DNA of 64,000 nucleotides, taken from the NCBI GenBank assembly GCA_024364735.1, contig JAGFNQ010000197.1:215902-279901 (forward strand), read 5' to 3'. The translations under genes were made by a program, and so were the position numbers. The notes beneath the pieces are model-generated. The model saw nothing but the letters and a program-made list of their open reading frames with translations. It did no database searches and was not told the origin of the DNA. The DNA comes from Boesenbergia rotunda (Eukaryota; Streptophyta; Magnoliopsida; Zingiberales; Zingiberaceae). Below, one piece after another: positions 1 to 12,440 of the stretch; position 1 is the first letter of the stretch, and each line of letters begins with the position of its first letter.

Positions 1-61
1 GCGCTGCCGTTGAATTTGCTTGTGATCTCCTCGATTTCCTTTCAATTTCTCCGTCTCTCCG

Positions 62-3000
62 ATGCGTCTCGCCGACGGGGGGTTCCTTTTCTCTCTTCTG
101 GTCCTCATCTTAGGTGCCCGCGGCCTCGAAGCTGTCCGGTCCGTCGGCGAGGGCGCCGATCTCCCTGATGCCGCCGTCGACCTCAACGCCTCCGATTTCG
201 AGACCGTGCTGAGGGAATCCCCGGCCAGCTTCGCCGTCGTCGAGTTCTTCGCTCACTGGTAGCGCCGTTCCCTTCCTTTTTATCGCTCCGTTCTCGCCTC
301 TTGATCCGAAAGTTATGGCTTTTAGATCGCTTTGATCGTTGAGGATTTTAAGGAAAGAAAAAGAGTCGTTTTTGATGATCCTGATGTTTGCATATTCGTG
401 CATTCGATTGGGTTCGCTAACTAATATGTCTATAAAATATTTGTTATTTTTGGCGCATCTTCCTTGTCCTGACATAGCTGTTTTACTAGCTGAGCATTTG
501 GAACCACAACCTGATAGTCGCACTACTACAAGGAATTTAATGATGGGTCATTGCATTTGGAATTTTATAATTGGTTTGTCTTTATGCAAAACGCATTGTT
601 CTTATGGAGTCATTAAACCAAAAAAAAAAAATCAAGTATTCTTAGTGTTATGAGGAAAGTTTTGCCCGTGTGGAACTGATAGAGCATAAATGTAAAGGAG
701 AGAGAAACAGAAGGGGATGGAAATGTGAAGGAAGAGATATTATCCCGTGATTCCTTCACATCGTTTCTTAGGGGCAAAGAAAATGATGAACTTTTATACC
801 CATTGTTTCTTTAGAGAGGTCGTAGAGGAGGAAGAATCATTGTCAATCATTTTACACTGTTCCATTGTAATAAAAAAAAACTACTGGTGCCCCATTGAAA
901 CATGAAAAAAGGATCTGCAAGCTGATTGTCCAAATGGCCTAGATATGCCCCCATAACTACCAAGACATGTTCATTGTCAATTCTTGTAGAGGCTAGTCAT
1001 GCCAGGAGCTATCCTATTTGTCAACTACAGATGTTGCATGGTGGCACAATCGATGTTCGACATACGTAGTGACTGCCAATTCAAAACAGATTTCCCTTGT
1101 CGTCCAATCTTACCTTTTCACTAACTTCAGACATTATAGTCAATAGGATGATCCACTAACTTCAGACATTATAGTCCATAAGATGAGCTGCTGTTGACTC
1201 CCTCCCTTCCCCCATAGCCATGCAGTTTTTTGCCCTAGCCATCCAGTGCTTTAGTGGAATGAAGACCATCAGGATTCTCCGAACATCATACCTTAGCTCA
1301 TTTTCTGACCAATTAAAAATTGCATGTTGTATCTAAATTGTATCACATGCGGACAGAATCCTTTTATACCATTTGTAAGGATAGGTCAAACCCATCTATT
1401 TTAACATCACGCCTAGTGTGTTTTTTTCTTGTTGGAGAAAGGAAAGGACCATCCCCACAAGTGATGAAGGGTTGGATTTGATTTCAGGACCTTGTGCAAC
1501 ACAATTAAGATCCAATGCTACTTGGTACCTTACTTCATTCGTAACTAATAAAATATATCAGAACTGCTTTTACTACAATAACCTGAAACTCTTGTGACAC
1601 TAGAATGAATTAACATTCTTACTAATCATTACCAAGGAATTCATCCAAAATATCCAACACAAACACAAACAACCTCTAACAATACTGAAACCATTTGAAG
1701 ATAAGAATAATCAATCTAAAATTTTGGAAGCCATGATTCAATTTATTGTGTATTGTCCTCAGAAACGTTTTCTTTTTGATCTCATATATTAAAAGCTGAC
1801 CTACATATAAAAGTTGCAAGACAGACGATTGCGCTTTCCGTGTTAATTTTTTCCCTATATTTAACGCTTGAGGAATCTTTCTCTTACTTCACTTTTTCAT
1901 CATATGAACTTCATCTTGTTATTTGTATGCACGGACTCCATCCATATTCCTTAAATATATTATAAACTGGGAATTTGAAATCTTCATACATGTTATCCAA
2001 CATCGTAATTGAGTACTTGAATTAGTATTCTAATTGGTCAATTATGTCACACTTTATGATCATTCAGTCTTATCTGTATCACTGTTTGTAAAAAACATCA
2101 AGGGTGTATGTAAGTCCAGTATAAAACATGGACTTAAATTGTTTGATCTGAAAATTCAAGCTGTTGATCTTCAACCCAAATATCCTAAAGATGTATTCGA
2201 AGGTTGAGCTTCTTGAGTGATTCCACTTTAGATACATTTTACATTGTTTCTTTGACTTTTCTTGTAGAGTCAATCAAGTAATGATAAATTCAAGCAAGTT
2301 AATCAAAAGTCTGTCTTTTTTTTTTTTACTCTAATCCATTTAAGTCGTGTGCTCTTCACCAGATCCTTGGTAATATTTTGTTGACATTCAAAGAAAATAT
2401 TATCTTCTAGATGTGCCATTTGATCATTTTATATATTCTGACAGTAGTATATCTGCTGTTTCCGGTGATGTGAACTCAAGATGAACAATCATAGCAGTGC
2501 CTCTTTGTTTGGTATTTCCTTAATTGTTTGGTTTGATGGCTCATTTTGAGCTTAAATGGACTGTTTTCTTAAGTTGATCTTGGATGGATGATACACTGGG
2601 TGTTGCTTGTCTTATATTTGTCTTTAGTTCATAGCTGATATAAGCTAGTGAGTTTTTTATTCCTTTAAGTTTGGTTGTTTGACATGCTTTAGTTTAATAC
2701 CTTTTTTTTTTATTAAACAGGTGTCCTGCGTGCAGAAACTATAAGGTATATGAAGTTCTAGCTCCTGCTTTTCTTAAGTCAGAAACTTCAAAAATACTTT
2801 AACCATAATCACGCAGCCTCATTATGAGAAAGTTGCAAGGATTTTCAATGGCCCTGATGCTGTGCATCCTGGTATTGTTCTGATGGCACGAGTTGATTGT
2901 GCCTTGAAGGTAATTTTTTCTCCAGCTTTGAAATAACTGTTTTTGGTTCCTTTTTAGCATAGAATATTCTAGTCCTTAGAAGCTGGAATTAAAATATCTG

Positions 3001-6000
3001 TAGTTGCCAGAATTTCATCACGAAATGGTAGGGTTCTGATATCCTAGTTCCTTTTTAGCATATAATATTCTAGTTCTTAGAAGCTGGAATTAAAATATCT
3101 GTAGTTGCCAGAATTTCAGCACGAAATGGTAGGGTTCTGATATCACGCCTTATCAATACTTGGCTGTCTTGGTATGCTTCAAAGCATGTCGAGACTCAAG
3201 ATCAAATCCAATGAATCTGAATCTTGCAATCGCTTTCCACCTAGCTTGTTTACCATAAAATATAAGCCCATAGCAATTAGAAGGTCAATTGATTAAAATT
3301 TTGAAGCACTGGTTGTGAAAACATAACAAGCATCTCAATTAATGATCGTACATTATTAATACTGTACAAATTATTGTGCATCGGATGAAAGTATTGGTTT
3401 GTGAGGTCAACCTCATCATTTAAAAAAAAACATAATATGGCTACATCTAGTATTATAACTAGTTTCTTCACATATCCATAAATATATCTTGGTTGATCAC
3501 TAAAACTTGGACTTTGACTAACACAACTTGAATTGGAACAAGCACAAAATACATGATATTGATACATGTTTGTTAACCCATCAACACTTAAGATTCTAAT
3601 TTTAGTCTAAATTTTGATTATTTAGTCTCTACCTTTTGTTTTACTATTTTTCTTCTTTAAATTCTTGGATGTAGTGGTCAGGCAGAAAAATATTTTAGTG
3701 GGTGCAAATGAATTTTAATTGATACCCATGAATTTTGATATAATTGAAAATCAATTTTCTAAGTACTGTAAACTAAGATCCAAACCTATAAAAATCAAGA
3801 ACTAGTCAAACCTGAGTGCCTGACTGATCTAGATTCTCCTAATGTTCACTTTTCCTATTATTTCTTTATTGAGTAATTTCATGATTATTGAACATGAAAT
3901 TGTGCCAATTTGTACAGTATTCTGGTAAACACTTGATTTTATGAATCTGTATATTAAGAAACTAAAAAAAATAAAAAAAAAAAAATCAGAAAATTATTAA
4001 ACTGTATTTATGGAACTCAAAAAGTGAAAAGTATATGTATATACATCCCAAATATCCTCAACGTGATTTCATCCTTCGAAATAATTATAACTTGAATTAT
4101 ATCTTATAGATCATTGACTTGTAACATAGTGTCAAATATGTGGATTTAGTAAATTATATATATGTGTGTGTGTGCGCGCGCGCGCGCACACGCCTTTTTA
4201 TCGTTTGAGTAGCATAATGATGTGTAATTCTAAGTGGTGCAGAAGGCAAGGACCTCTAATGCAGAGTTCAAAATATACATGCAAGGAAATAGAAGAGATA
4301 GTTAATATGAGATGATTTTTAATAGTAAATTTTGATGGATCCTACCGGGCAAGCAGGGATTTTCTGAACTAAACCTTCAGTCAGTTGCCTATCATTAAAA
4401 AAGCTATAGTCCAACATTAGAGCCATGAAATAGGCTCTTGATTTCAATTGTTCACTTGATATAATTATTGTTGCTGCTTCTTATCTATTTAATAATTATA
4501 CTTTGAGGATTCTAGTCAGTCGTCCCTTTTTCATACTTTCTCTTTGACAGTACAGATAAATACGAATCTTTGTGATAGATTTTCAGTTGGTTTCTATCCT
4601 ATGCTATTGTGGGGTCCTCCAGCTAAATTTGTGTCTGGTAGATGGGTGCCTAAACAAGAAAATGGTGATTTACAAGTGATTGATGATGGAAAGACAGCAG
4701 ATCAATTACTCAATTGGATAAACAAAAAACTTGGCAGGCAAGTTGTCAGTTTTTTTAATTTAGTTTTTGTATTGCCAGTTATTATCGATGTATTCAATCA
4801 ATGTGCTTGTGCATGAAACTAGTTTTTTTTACTTATGAACTTCTGAGAAGTTCTCCTTAGCTTTTACCTGCACTTTCAATTTTTTGATACAGGTACAACT
4901 TGTTGAAATTTTATTTACCAAGGTATCTGCTCCTTTGTGAAGGAGCATTTCGCTGATTCTGATGGTGTATTAATTATCCAGTCTTCTTTAAACTCAATTA
5001 GCAGGCCGTGCATCCCTTTAATAGGTGGAGATATCTTGGAAACCAATTAGTTGTCATAAAATTTAATATAAGTGTCACATATCTCTTTAGCATTGTGAGG
5101 GATTACACTTGTTTCATAATTCGGGTTTTTGATGATGGAGTTTAAAATGTCTTGAAACTGAGAAGACGCCCTGCCACTGCACCATCGCCCTAGGGGCGAA
5201 TTTGGATATGTTTTCCTAAATGGTTGATGTTTGTCCAGTTAAAGACTTAAAATCAAACTTTGCCACAGAGGTGTTCAGGAGCTATCTAGCATTATAAAAA
5301 AGTTAGGATGCTGCTGATAGGGCCTCCTTGATTTCCTTGTCAACTTGACCGAAGATAATTAATTAAGGTGTGATAAATCGTTTATGGATAAGACAATTAA
5401 CTGTCTAATTCATACAAATAAAGCGTTTAGAGATACATCAGATCTGTTAGGGTCATTAGTTCATAATGCTGTCAATTAGAGTGCTGCATATAGAGATCCA
5501 CTGGTTGGCTTGGAGGTTAGCCTTTTTAGGGGAAAAAAGGTGAAGTGCCTAGCACTTGTGGTTGACCTTTTTCTTGATGTTGACTGTTCATGTTTATAAA
5601 GGTGGGATTTTTGCATCTTAGATAAGTCAAACAACCTATCAATAAGTGAGGTTCCTGGTATTTGTTTGTTCAGTTTCAAATTCTTTCACAAGGTAATGGT
5701 GAAATGCTATTAAGGAAGACATTTGCAAATCATAATATTTCGAATATGTGCCATCTCGGTTGGTTCTCTTCAATTAAAAAAAAAAAGAAGAAGAAAAAAG
5801 AGGGTCATTTCTTGTTAATTAAGGTTCTCATTATTTCTTTTTTTAGTGTGGTACTTTGGTTCATGAAAAATTCTCCGTTTTCAGTTCTCTATTCCAGAAA
5901 AGAAAATAAAAAAGACAGTTTTCATCATCTTTTTGACACCATCGAAAAGATGCTTGTTCTTTCCCAAGTATAAGGAAAATAATATTATGCGAACTGTTGG

Positions 6001-7756
6001 AAAATTAAAATTTAAAAATTGAAAACACAAGATACTCTTTTTGTCTCACTCTGAGGGCGGGTTACCTAGGTTTAGTTCATGTGATAGTAACATTATTTAC
6101 TTGCCCTGGGATTACTAGAAATACAGTCATCTCACTGCCGGTGACACTTCGGTTCTGTGCAGCTCATTCAACTTCGATGATGCCAGATATGAAAATGAAA
6201 ACACATTAGCTAAGAATGCCTCGGATCTTGAACAGGTATTTACTTCTCATTTACTCTAGATTATTATGTCAACCAGCATTATTTGTCCTTGCTACTTGCA
6301 TTATTTCCAATTAAAACTTTCTATTTTGACAGATTGCGCGTGCTATTTACGACGTTGAAGAAGCTACAGCATTAGCTATGGACATAATCATAGAACACAA
6401 GGTTGAGCCTATTTCTTGCCTACATTTGGAATCATTTCAAGTAAAAACTTTCAAAAGTGATACATTCATGTATGCATCATGCAGATGATCAAGCCAAGCA
6501 CTCGAGCCCCATTTATAAAATTTCTCCAGCTTTTGGTGGCACATCACCCTTCAAAAAGGTTAACAACTCAAACATTTCATAAATGGAAGATATTTACTAG
6601 TTTCCTAAGGATTATAATTGACTTGCTTTAGGTGTCGAAGAGGAATTGCTGACCTACTTGTAAGCTTTGACGATCTGTTGCCTTCAGGTCCACTTTCAGA
6701 AAAGGCCCCTATACTGCAAGAATATGACATACTTAAATCCTATCGAATCTGTGGCAAGGAAGTTCCTCGTCAATATTGGGTGGGGAAATTGTTAGTTTCT
6801 TGATAAGTACATATAGTTAGACGATTCCCTCTCTCTAATCTCTGTACATTTGAGCAGATATTTTGTCGCGGGAGTAAAGATGATTCAAGAGGCTTCAGGT
6901 AGAAACTTCCTACTTTATCCTTTTGCTGTCGATAGTTGGTCATTTTTGTTCTTAACGAATTGTTTCCCGTCTATTATTTAGGCTACAATTGTCTTTGAGA
7001 TAGATCAAACAAACCAAGGCAGTGATATTTTGCTTGCATTTTTCAATCATGTTGTAACAGCTGCGGCCTGTGGGTTCTATTCCACTCCCTGTCTGTTCGA
7101 GTTGCTGACGGAGAGAGCCAATTGGTTTTCACTGCGATCCGCGACTTCATCAAGAACTTCTTTGTTTGCGACGACTGTCGTAAGCATTTCAATGAAATGT
7201 CTTTGCGGTACTTAAGATTCATGTGTTCTTTCTTCGCATCTAACTAAACTATATCTGAGACGAGACAATTTGCAGTGTTCAGGCACCATTCAACACGACT
7301 CGAGGCCTAAGTCTTTGGCTATGGCGAGCTCATAACGAAGTCAACGAGAGACTCATGAAGGTGGAAAAGGACATGGGCACGAGCGATCCAAGGTATCCCA
7401 AAACAACATGGCCTCCGAACAAGCTCTGCCCATCATGCTATGCTTCTTCTAGCCCCAAAAAAGGCGACAATGCGCAAATCGACTGGAATGAGGATGAGGT
7501 CTATAAATTTTTGGTGAATTATTACGGGAAGAAACTTGCATCTTCATCCAGAGATACAACTCTGAGCAGGAACACGGATGATATTGACGAGTCGAATGAC
7601 ACTGCAACCTCGAGCAATGCAGTTGCAGTGCCGATCGGAGCTGCACTGGCCATTGCTCTGGCTAGCTGCACATTTGGAGCCTTGGCTTGCTTCTGGAGAG
7701 CCAAGCAGAAGAAAAAGAAATATTTGCACCAAATTCATTCTTTTAAGGACGTATGA
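62..7756 (+). CDS. QSOX1: Quiescin sulfhydryl oxidase (QSOX), 11 coding exons
   Basis: Flavin-dependent oxidase that makes disulfides in secreted or wall proteins and passes electrons to O2. Exons by eye: 62-258, 2721-2745, 2817-2909, 4556-4737, 6163-6235, 6333-6401, 6485-6558, 6632-6779, 6858-6898, 7061-7207, 7276-7756. They join in frame to 509 aa, normal for plant QSOX. Visible in order: hydrophobic signal peptide (about 1-25), thioredoxin active site WCPACRNYK (C67/C70, spanning the exon 1/2 join), LCDRFSVGFYPMLLWGPP, the ERV/ALR region RGFSCGLWVLFHSLSVR, its redox pair CDDC (C337/C340), VNERL, a late CPSC (C401/C404), a transmembrane segment (about 465-489) and a short Lys-rich tail. The start is the first ATG before the signal peptide. 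Only 61 bp of upstream sequence are present, so the promoter is outside. Intron 4 is GC-AG. The symbol could equally be QSOX2. Confidence 0.93.
1119..1188. repeat. 35-bp tandem duplication in QSOX intron 1
   Basis: Two adjacent copies (1119-1153 and 1154-1188) starting CACTAACTTCAGACATTATA, differing at a few positions. Intron 1 (259-2720) otherwise shows only AT-rich sequence with no coding signal. Confidence 0.8.
2946..3145. repeat. 101-bp tandem duplication in QSOX intron 3
   Basis: Two near-identical copies (2946-3046 and 3047-3145) starting GTTCCTTTTTAGCAT and ending GGTTCTGATATC. They lie just after exon 3 and differ at only a few positions. Confidence 0.88.
4155..4193. repeat. Alternating purine-pyrimidine (TA)(TG)(CG)(CA) tract
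   Basis: 39 bp of unbroken pyrimidine-purine alternation in QSOX intron 3: TA steps, then TG, then about eight CG steps, then CA. This composition is prone to form Z-DNA. It is a compound microsatellite and likely length-polymorphic. Confidence 0.85.
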
Positions 7757-8468
7757 TCATCTTGGAATGCAAATCACATTCCATCTGATGTTCATCTCTC
7801 TTTTTCTCAAGTTTTTTATGTTTTATTTATCAAGTTTTTAACGTTTTTTTTTATGAGTTATCCACACTTGTACCCTGCACTCTCGATCGACCCACTTGGA
7901 GCCTCAGTTGGCTGGCTGAAGTACCTCCCTAGCCTAGCCTATGAACTGATCGACTCAAGCAGCTTCTTGATTTACTCTGTGGTGAGTGAAAAATTTTCAT
8001 GAGATCGAATTGGTTGTCTGAGATTTATCAATTATGTCGTTCATCATTTTTTTTTTAATTGGCCTTCTGATGGGTTTTGTTTTGTTGTGTTGTGGGAGTT
8101 TAATGAGGAATGGAGATGGTCATGCCACTAAATGCATGACAGCTCCAAAAGAGAAATTAGATAATGTAATTTTACCAACCTTTTTCTTCTTCTCTCGTAT
8201 ATTTTCCATTGTAGGACAGAAAAAGAACAGCAAAATTTCCTCATCCTTCAGCATCTCCACCCTAGTAAACAGACCTAGCAGAGAGGAAAAAAAGCCCTCT
8301 GCCTAAGGGGGAGAGAGCGGGCCATCTCCTTTCATCTTCTCTCTCACATCATCTTCCCTTTTATTCTTTTTTTTCCTTAAATTTCTAAGAAAATATATGT
8401 ATATAAAATGAATAAAAAAGTCCTTTTCTTTTATTAGAATCGTCGTATGAATGTTGCACGGTTGCACC
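7757..8468. other. QSOX 3' flank, no gene seen
   Basis: Probable 3' UTR followed by T-rich spacer. Short open frames here have no recognisable domain or splice context. Nothing else supported. Confidence 0.6.
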
Positions 8469-8488
8469 TATATATATATATATTATAT

Positions 8489-8528
<40 letters not shown>
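8469..8528. repeat. (AT)n microsatellite
   Basis: About 60 bp of nearly pure AT dinucleotide repeat with two TATTAT interruptions. Confidence 0.9.
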
Positions 8529-8532
<4 letters not shown>

Positions 8533-8539
8533 TTTCCTG

Positions 8540-8830
8540 ATCGGTCACACACGACGTTGTGCTCCCGTATTGATTGGACACTATCGGCGTCCTTCAGCCG
8601 CCGCCCCCGAACAAAACTATAATCCTAGGGGGTACGGTGAACCCTAGGGGGTAGCGATGAATCCGTCGGCACGGTGAACCTAGGAGTAGCGGTGAATCCG
8701 TCGGCGTACGGCTGATCGGTCACGGTGACCAATCAGGCAATTGCATGATCGGTCACGGCCTGATTGGTCACCGTGACTGATCAGCTGTTGTCGTGCACGC
8801 GGTCTGCAGGGATCGATCCGTAAGAGATCA
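8540..8830 (+). mobile_element. Degenerate copy of the 12801/54418 MITE family with GATCGGTC hairpins
   Basis: The stretch from about 8570 to 8700 (GACACTATCGGCGTCCTTC, then GCCGCC, then ACAAAACTATA, then GGTACGGTGAACCC) matches the core of the two clear MITE copies at 12801-13046 and 54418-54650. Its terminal repeats are not recognisable. From 8708 to 8790 it carries GATCGGTCAC / GTGACC hairpins like those in the neighbouring LTR family. Boundaries are approximate. Confidence 0.5.
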
Positions 8831-8898
8831 AATTCGTATATATATATAATTTCTGAAACTACTCTATTTACAAATTCTTATTACAAGATTGACATTTC

Positions 8899-11117
8899 TG
8901 TTGATGCAGTCTGGCCCTGATTGTTGTTTTGGTGTTGACAACGATTTTAGTTTAGGTTGATGATTATGATTAAGTCCTGATCGAGGATTAGGCATGATAT
9001 GGAGAATCCTAGTCTGGAGGGCTAGGTATTGAGAAAATCCTAACCTGGAGGGTTAGGTGTGAAAAATCCTAGCTTGGAGGACTAGGTGTTGGAAAAGTCA
9101 TAATTCGGAAGGGTTGGGTGAAAAGTCCTAGCTTGGAGGGCTGGGTGAAAAGTCCTAACTTGGAGGGTTAGGTGCAAATTCCCATCCTGGAGAATTAGGT
9201 GAAAAGTCCTGGCTTGAAGGGTCAGGTGCCTAGCTTGGAGGGCTAGGTTGGATGAAGTTCTAACTCGGAAGGGTTGGGTGAAAAGTCCTAGCTTGGAGGG
9301 CTAGGTGAAAAGTCCTAACTTGGAGAATTAGGTGCAAATTCCCAACTTGGAGAGTTAGATGGAAAAATCCTTAGCTTAGAGGGCTAAGGTGGATGGAAAC
9401 TTAGCTTGGAGGGCTAAGTTTAAGTCCCTGGATCGGTCTGGTGACCGATCAGGGAATCTGGCACGCTGCTCCATCGTGGATCGGTCAGGTGACCGATCCA
9501 GTAATGACTGATCGATCTGGTGACCAATCAGGGAGCACACAGTGAGGTTGGGAACCTACTGTACTGCTCCTGATCGATCCGGTGACCGATCAGGGAGTGC
9601 GTGTTTCACCCACTGCTTGGATCCTGATCGGTCTGGTGACCGATCAGGGAGCAAACAAGTGAGGTTGAGTTCCCCTATTGATCTGCACCTGATCGGTCTG
9701 GTGACCGATCAGGATCACTGTGTAGATCGTTCCGGAGAACGATCAAACATCGCAGGTTCCTCTCTATGATCGATCAGGACGGAGCCTGATCGGTCTGGTC
9801 ATGTTCTGATCGGTCTGGTGACCGATCAGGAGGCTGCCTGATCGGTCCGGTGACCGATCAGGAGGTCTGGACTGTGAAGCTCAGAAATCGCCCGATAAAG
9901 GGGTGGATCGTTCGGGTGATCGATCCACAGCCTGGGATCGGTCTGGTGATCGGTCCAGGAGAGTCCCAAAGAAATCGCGATTTCTAATTGAGCGTTGGGG
10001 ACCGATCAGGACGGAGCCTGATCAGTCTGGACCCAGCCTGATTGGTCTGATGACCGATCAGGAGTCGCTCTGATCGGTCGGGTGACCGATCACTTTAATT
10101 CAAATTGCACTGTCAGATGCTCTGATCGCGTCTGACCATATCCGATTCGCTGCTGTTTGCCTCTGATATTTGATTTACTGTGTGATATACTGCACTAACA
10201 GTCTGATTAAGCTACAGGTGACAGGGGAGGATTCAAACACTCAAGGAGAAGTCAATGGAGGCTTTCCTTGGAGCAGGTTTGTCCGTTTCTTTTCTCAGGT
10301 TGCAACGGCTGGAGCTGCAGGACTGAAGCCGCTGACTGAAGCTTGGCTGAGGGAGCTCAGGAAGTTCAGTAAGGGTTCAGTGGTAGCTGGCGTTGGCAGT
10401 GAGGCAGCTGGAGGCTGCTGGAGATGAGGTCACTTGATGCTTAGTGGAGAAACAAAAGGGACGGAAGATAGCTTCAGTGAAGCAGAGTTCTACAGCTTGT
10501 GTTTGAGTTCTTGCCGCACTTGTGTTCTCCATGTCAAGCTTGCACGTTCTGAAGTTTCATCCTCTTGAGCAAGCTGCTGAAAACTTGAAGCAACCTTCCC
10601 TTACTTGAGCGCTTGAAGGAGAGAGCAAGGAGCTGGGAGTCCGACAGCGGGAAGACACGAGGAAGGGTTTCTTGCGTGAGATCGCCGCTAGGTGGAGCTC
10701 AGGAAAGCTTGCTGTGTTCTTGTCCTTGCTAAGTATTTGAGTAAGATCTTTCTTGTTGTTTCTTTGTGTTTAAACTTAAATTCGTGATTGAAACGCTGTG
10801 GAGAGGTTTCTCCACCGAGAAGGAGGTTGTTTCTTATCCGGTGATAACCGGGGCTTGATCTGCCGACGATCAAGGGATCGCCCACCTTAAGGGCACGCCA
10901 AGGAGTAGGGGCAAGTTATCCCCGAACCTTATAAATTCTCCTTGTTAGCGATCTTGCTAATCTTGCTAGTTAGTTTTCTGTTTTAGTTTCTGCACATTCT
11001 GTTTTTCATATTTCCGCTGTGCTACTAACAACTCCAAGTGCAGAAACTCGCTAAGTTCGTGAAGTAAAAGTGATTGGCTATATTCACCCCCCCTCTCTAG
11101 CCATCCCATTTCCAACA
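8899..11117 (+). mobile_element. Solo LTR of the Sirevirus-like family, TSD ATTTC
   Basis: Begins TGTTGATGCAGTCTGGCC, ends CCAACA, with TGTTG/CAACA terminal repeats, and is flanked by the exact 5-bp duplication ATTTC (8894-8898 and 11118-11122). No internal region follows, so unequal LTR recombination is inferred. Layout: small CCTAGC..GCTAGG hairpins (about 8970-9425), larger GATCGGTC..GACCGATC hairpins (about 9425-10095), then a conserved block near 10797-10925 (hairpin GTGGAGAGGTTTCTCCAC, then CGAGAAGGAGG) shared with the full-length copy. Apparent ORFs inside are repeat artefacts. Confidence 0.95.
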
Positions 11118-11720
11118 ATTTCAACTCTATCACTAAATAAATTTTATTGTAATAATTGTATATTATAATTACTATAATATAAATATTTCAATTATCATCA
11201 ATAATAATAAATTATATTATAACACTTGTGAATTATAATGGTTATAATATGAATATTTCATATCTGATTAACATACAAATTCTTATTACAAGATTGGCAT
11301 TTCAACTCTATCACTAAATAAACTTTATTGTAATAATTGTATATTATAATTACTATAATATAAATATTTCAATTATCATCAACAATAATAAATTATATTA
11401 TAAACACTTGTGAAATTACTATAATATAAATATTTCAATTATCATCAACAATAATAAATTATATTATAAACACTTGTGAACTATAATGGTTATAATATGA
11501 ATATTTCATATCTGATTAACATACAAAATCTTATTACAAGATTGATATTTCAACTCTATCACTAACTAATCTTTATTGTAATAATTGTATATTATAATTA
11601 CTATAATATAAATATTTCAATTATCATCAACAATAATAAATTATATTATAACACTTGTGAACTATAATGATTATAATATGAATATTTCATATCTGATTAA
11701 CATTATGTTATATCAACAAT
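11118..11720. repeat. AT-rich tandem array, unit about 181 bp
   Basis: Units start TTCAACTCTATCACTAA at 11120, 11301 and 11549. The second unit carries an extra internal duplication of about 66 bp. The end of a unit (ACAAATTCTTATTACAAGAT) also occurs at 8869-8890, left of the solo LTR, so the LTR inserted inside this array. Confidence 0.85.
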
Positions 11721-11734
11721 TTATGGGAAAATTT

Positions 11735-12440
11735 GAGAAAACTCCCTAATATCAAATTGGGCTTTGCATGTACTCCCCAACCGAAAATGTCTTTGCATGC
11801 ACTCCCTGATGGGATTGACAAGATATTTTGTGTGTTATTTTTTTTATCAGTATAAAAGAGTAAAATTTCAGTATAAATCGTAAAGATTTGAGTATAAATT
11901 GTTTAAGATTGAGTACTAATTTAAGAAATTTGAGTATTATTTGAAAAAATTTGAGTATACATTGTTTCAGTATACATTATAGTAAAAATTTCAGTATACA
12001 TTATCAAAATTTAAGTATGAATTGATTTAGATTGAGTATTATTTGAAAAAAAAAATTGAGTATAAAATTTAGAAATTTGAGTATGTGATGTCGCATCCAC
12101 CACATCAAGATTTTCACATGAGGGATCACCGAAATTTTATACTCAAATTTCTTAAATTAATACTCAATCTCAAATAATTTATACTCAAATCTTTATAATG
12201 TATATTGAGTTTTCACTCTTTTATACTCACCACATCAAGATTTTCATACGAGGGGTCACCGAAACTTTGTACTCAAATTTCTTAAATTAGTACTCAATCT
12301 CAAACAATTTATACTCAAAATCTTTACAATGTGTACAGAGTTTTCACTCTTTTATACTCAATCTATCATGGAGTGAATGCAAAGAATTTATCAAGTGGAG
12401 AGTGCATATAAATGTCAGTTTGGGATTGGGGAGTTTTCTC
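11735..12440. mobile_element. Foldback MITE, about 700 bp
   Basis: Ends are inverted: GAGAAAACTCCC on the left and GGGGAGTTTTCTC on the right. Inside, the left arm repeats 'gagtata/agtataaa' phrases and the right arm carries their reverse complements ('tttatactc', 'atactcaaat'), so most of the element can fold back. No coding capacity seen. The target duplication was not resolved. Confidence 0.7.

Noticed and set aside
4544..4816. 90-aa frame around QSOX exon 4
   Set aside because: Only 4556-4737 is exon; the rest is intron read-through on both sides.
9542..9769. Open frames with DRSGDRSG repeats in the solo LTR (also 36643-36864 and 57345-57737)
   Set aside because: They are translations of the GATCGGTC hairpin array; they appear in any frame and strand, with no start context or family.
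9425..10095. CRISPR-like array (regular palindromic repeats)
   Set aside because: Plant nuclear context, variable spacing, no unique spacers of fixed length and no cas genes; it is an LTR repeat array.
10170..10427. Short ORF in the R-U5 side of the LTR and the similar 82-aa frames at 30844 and 37734
   Set aside because: They lie inside LTRs, differ between copies by frame, and have no homology I can recognise.
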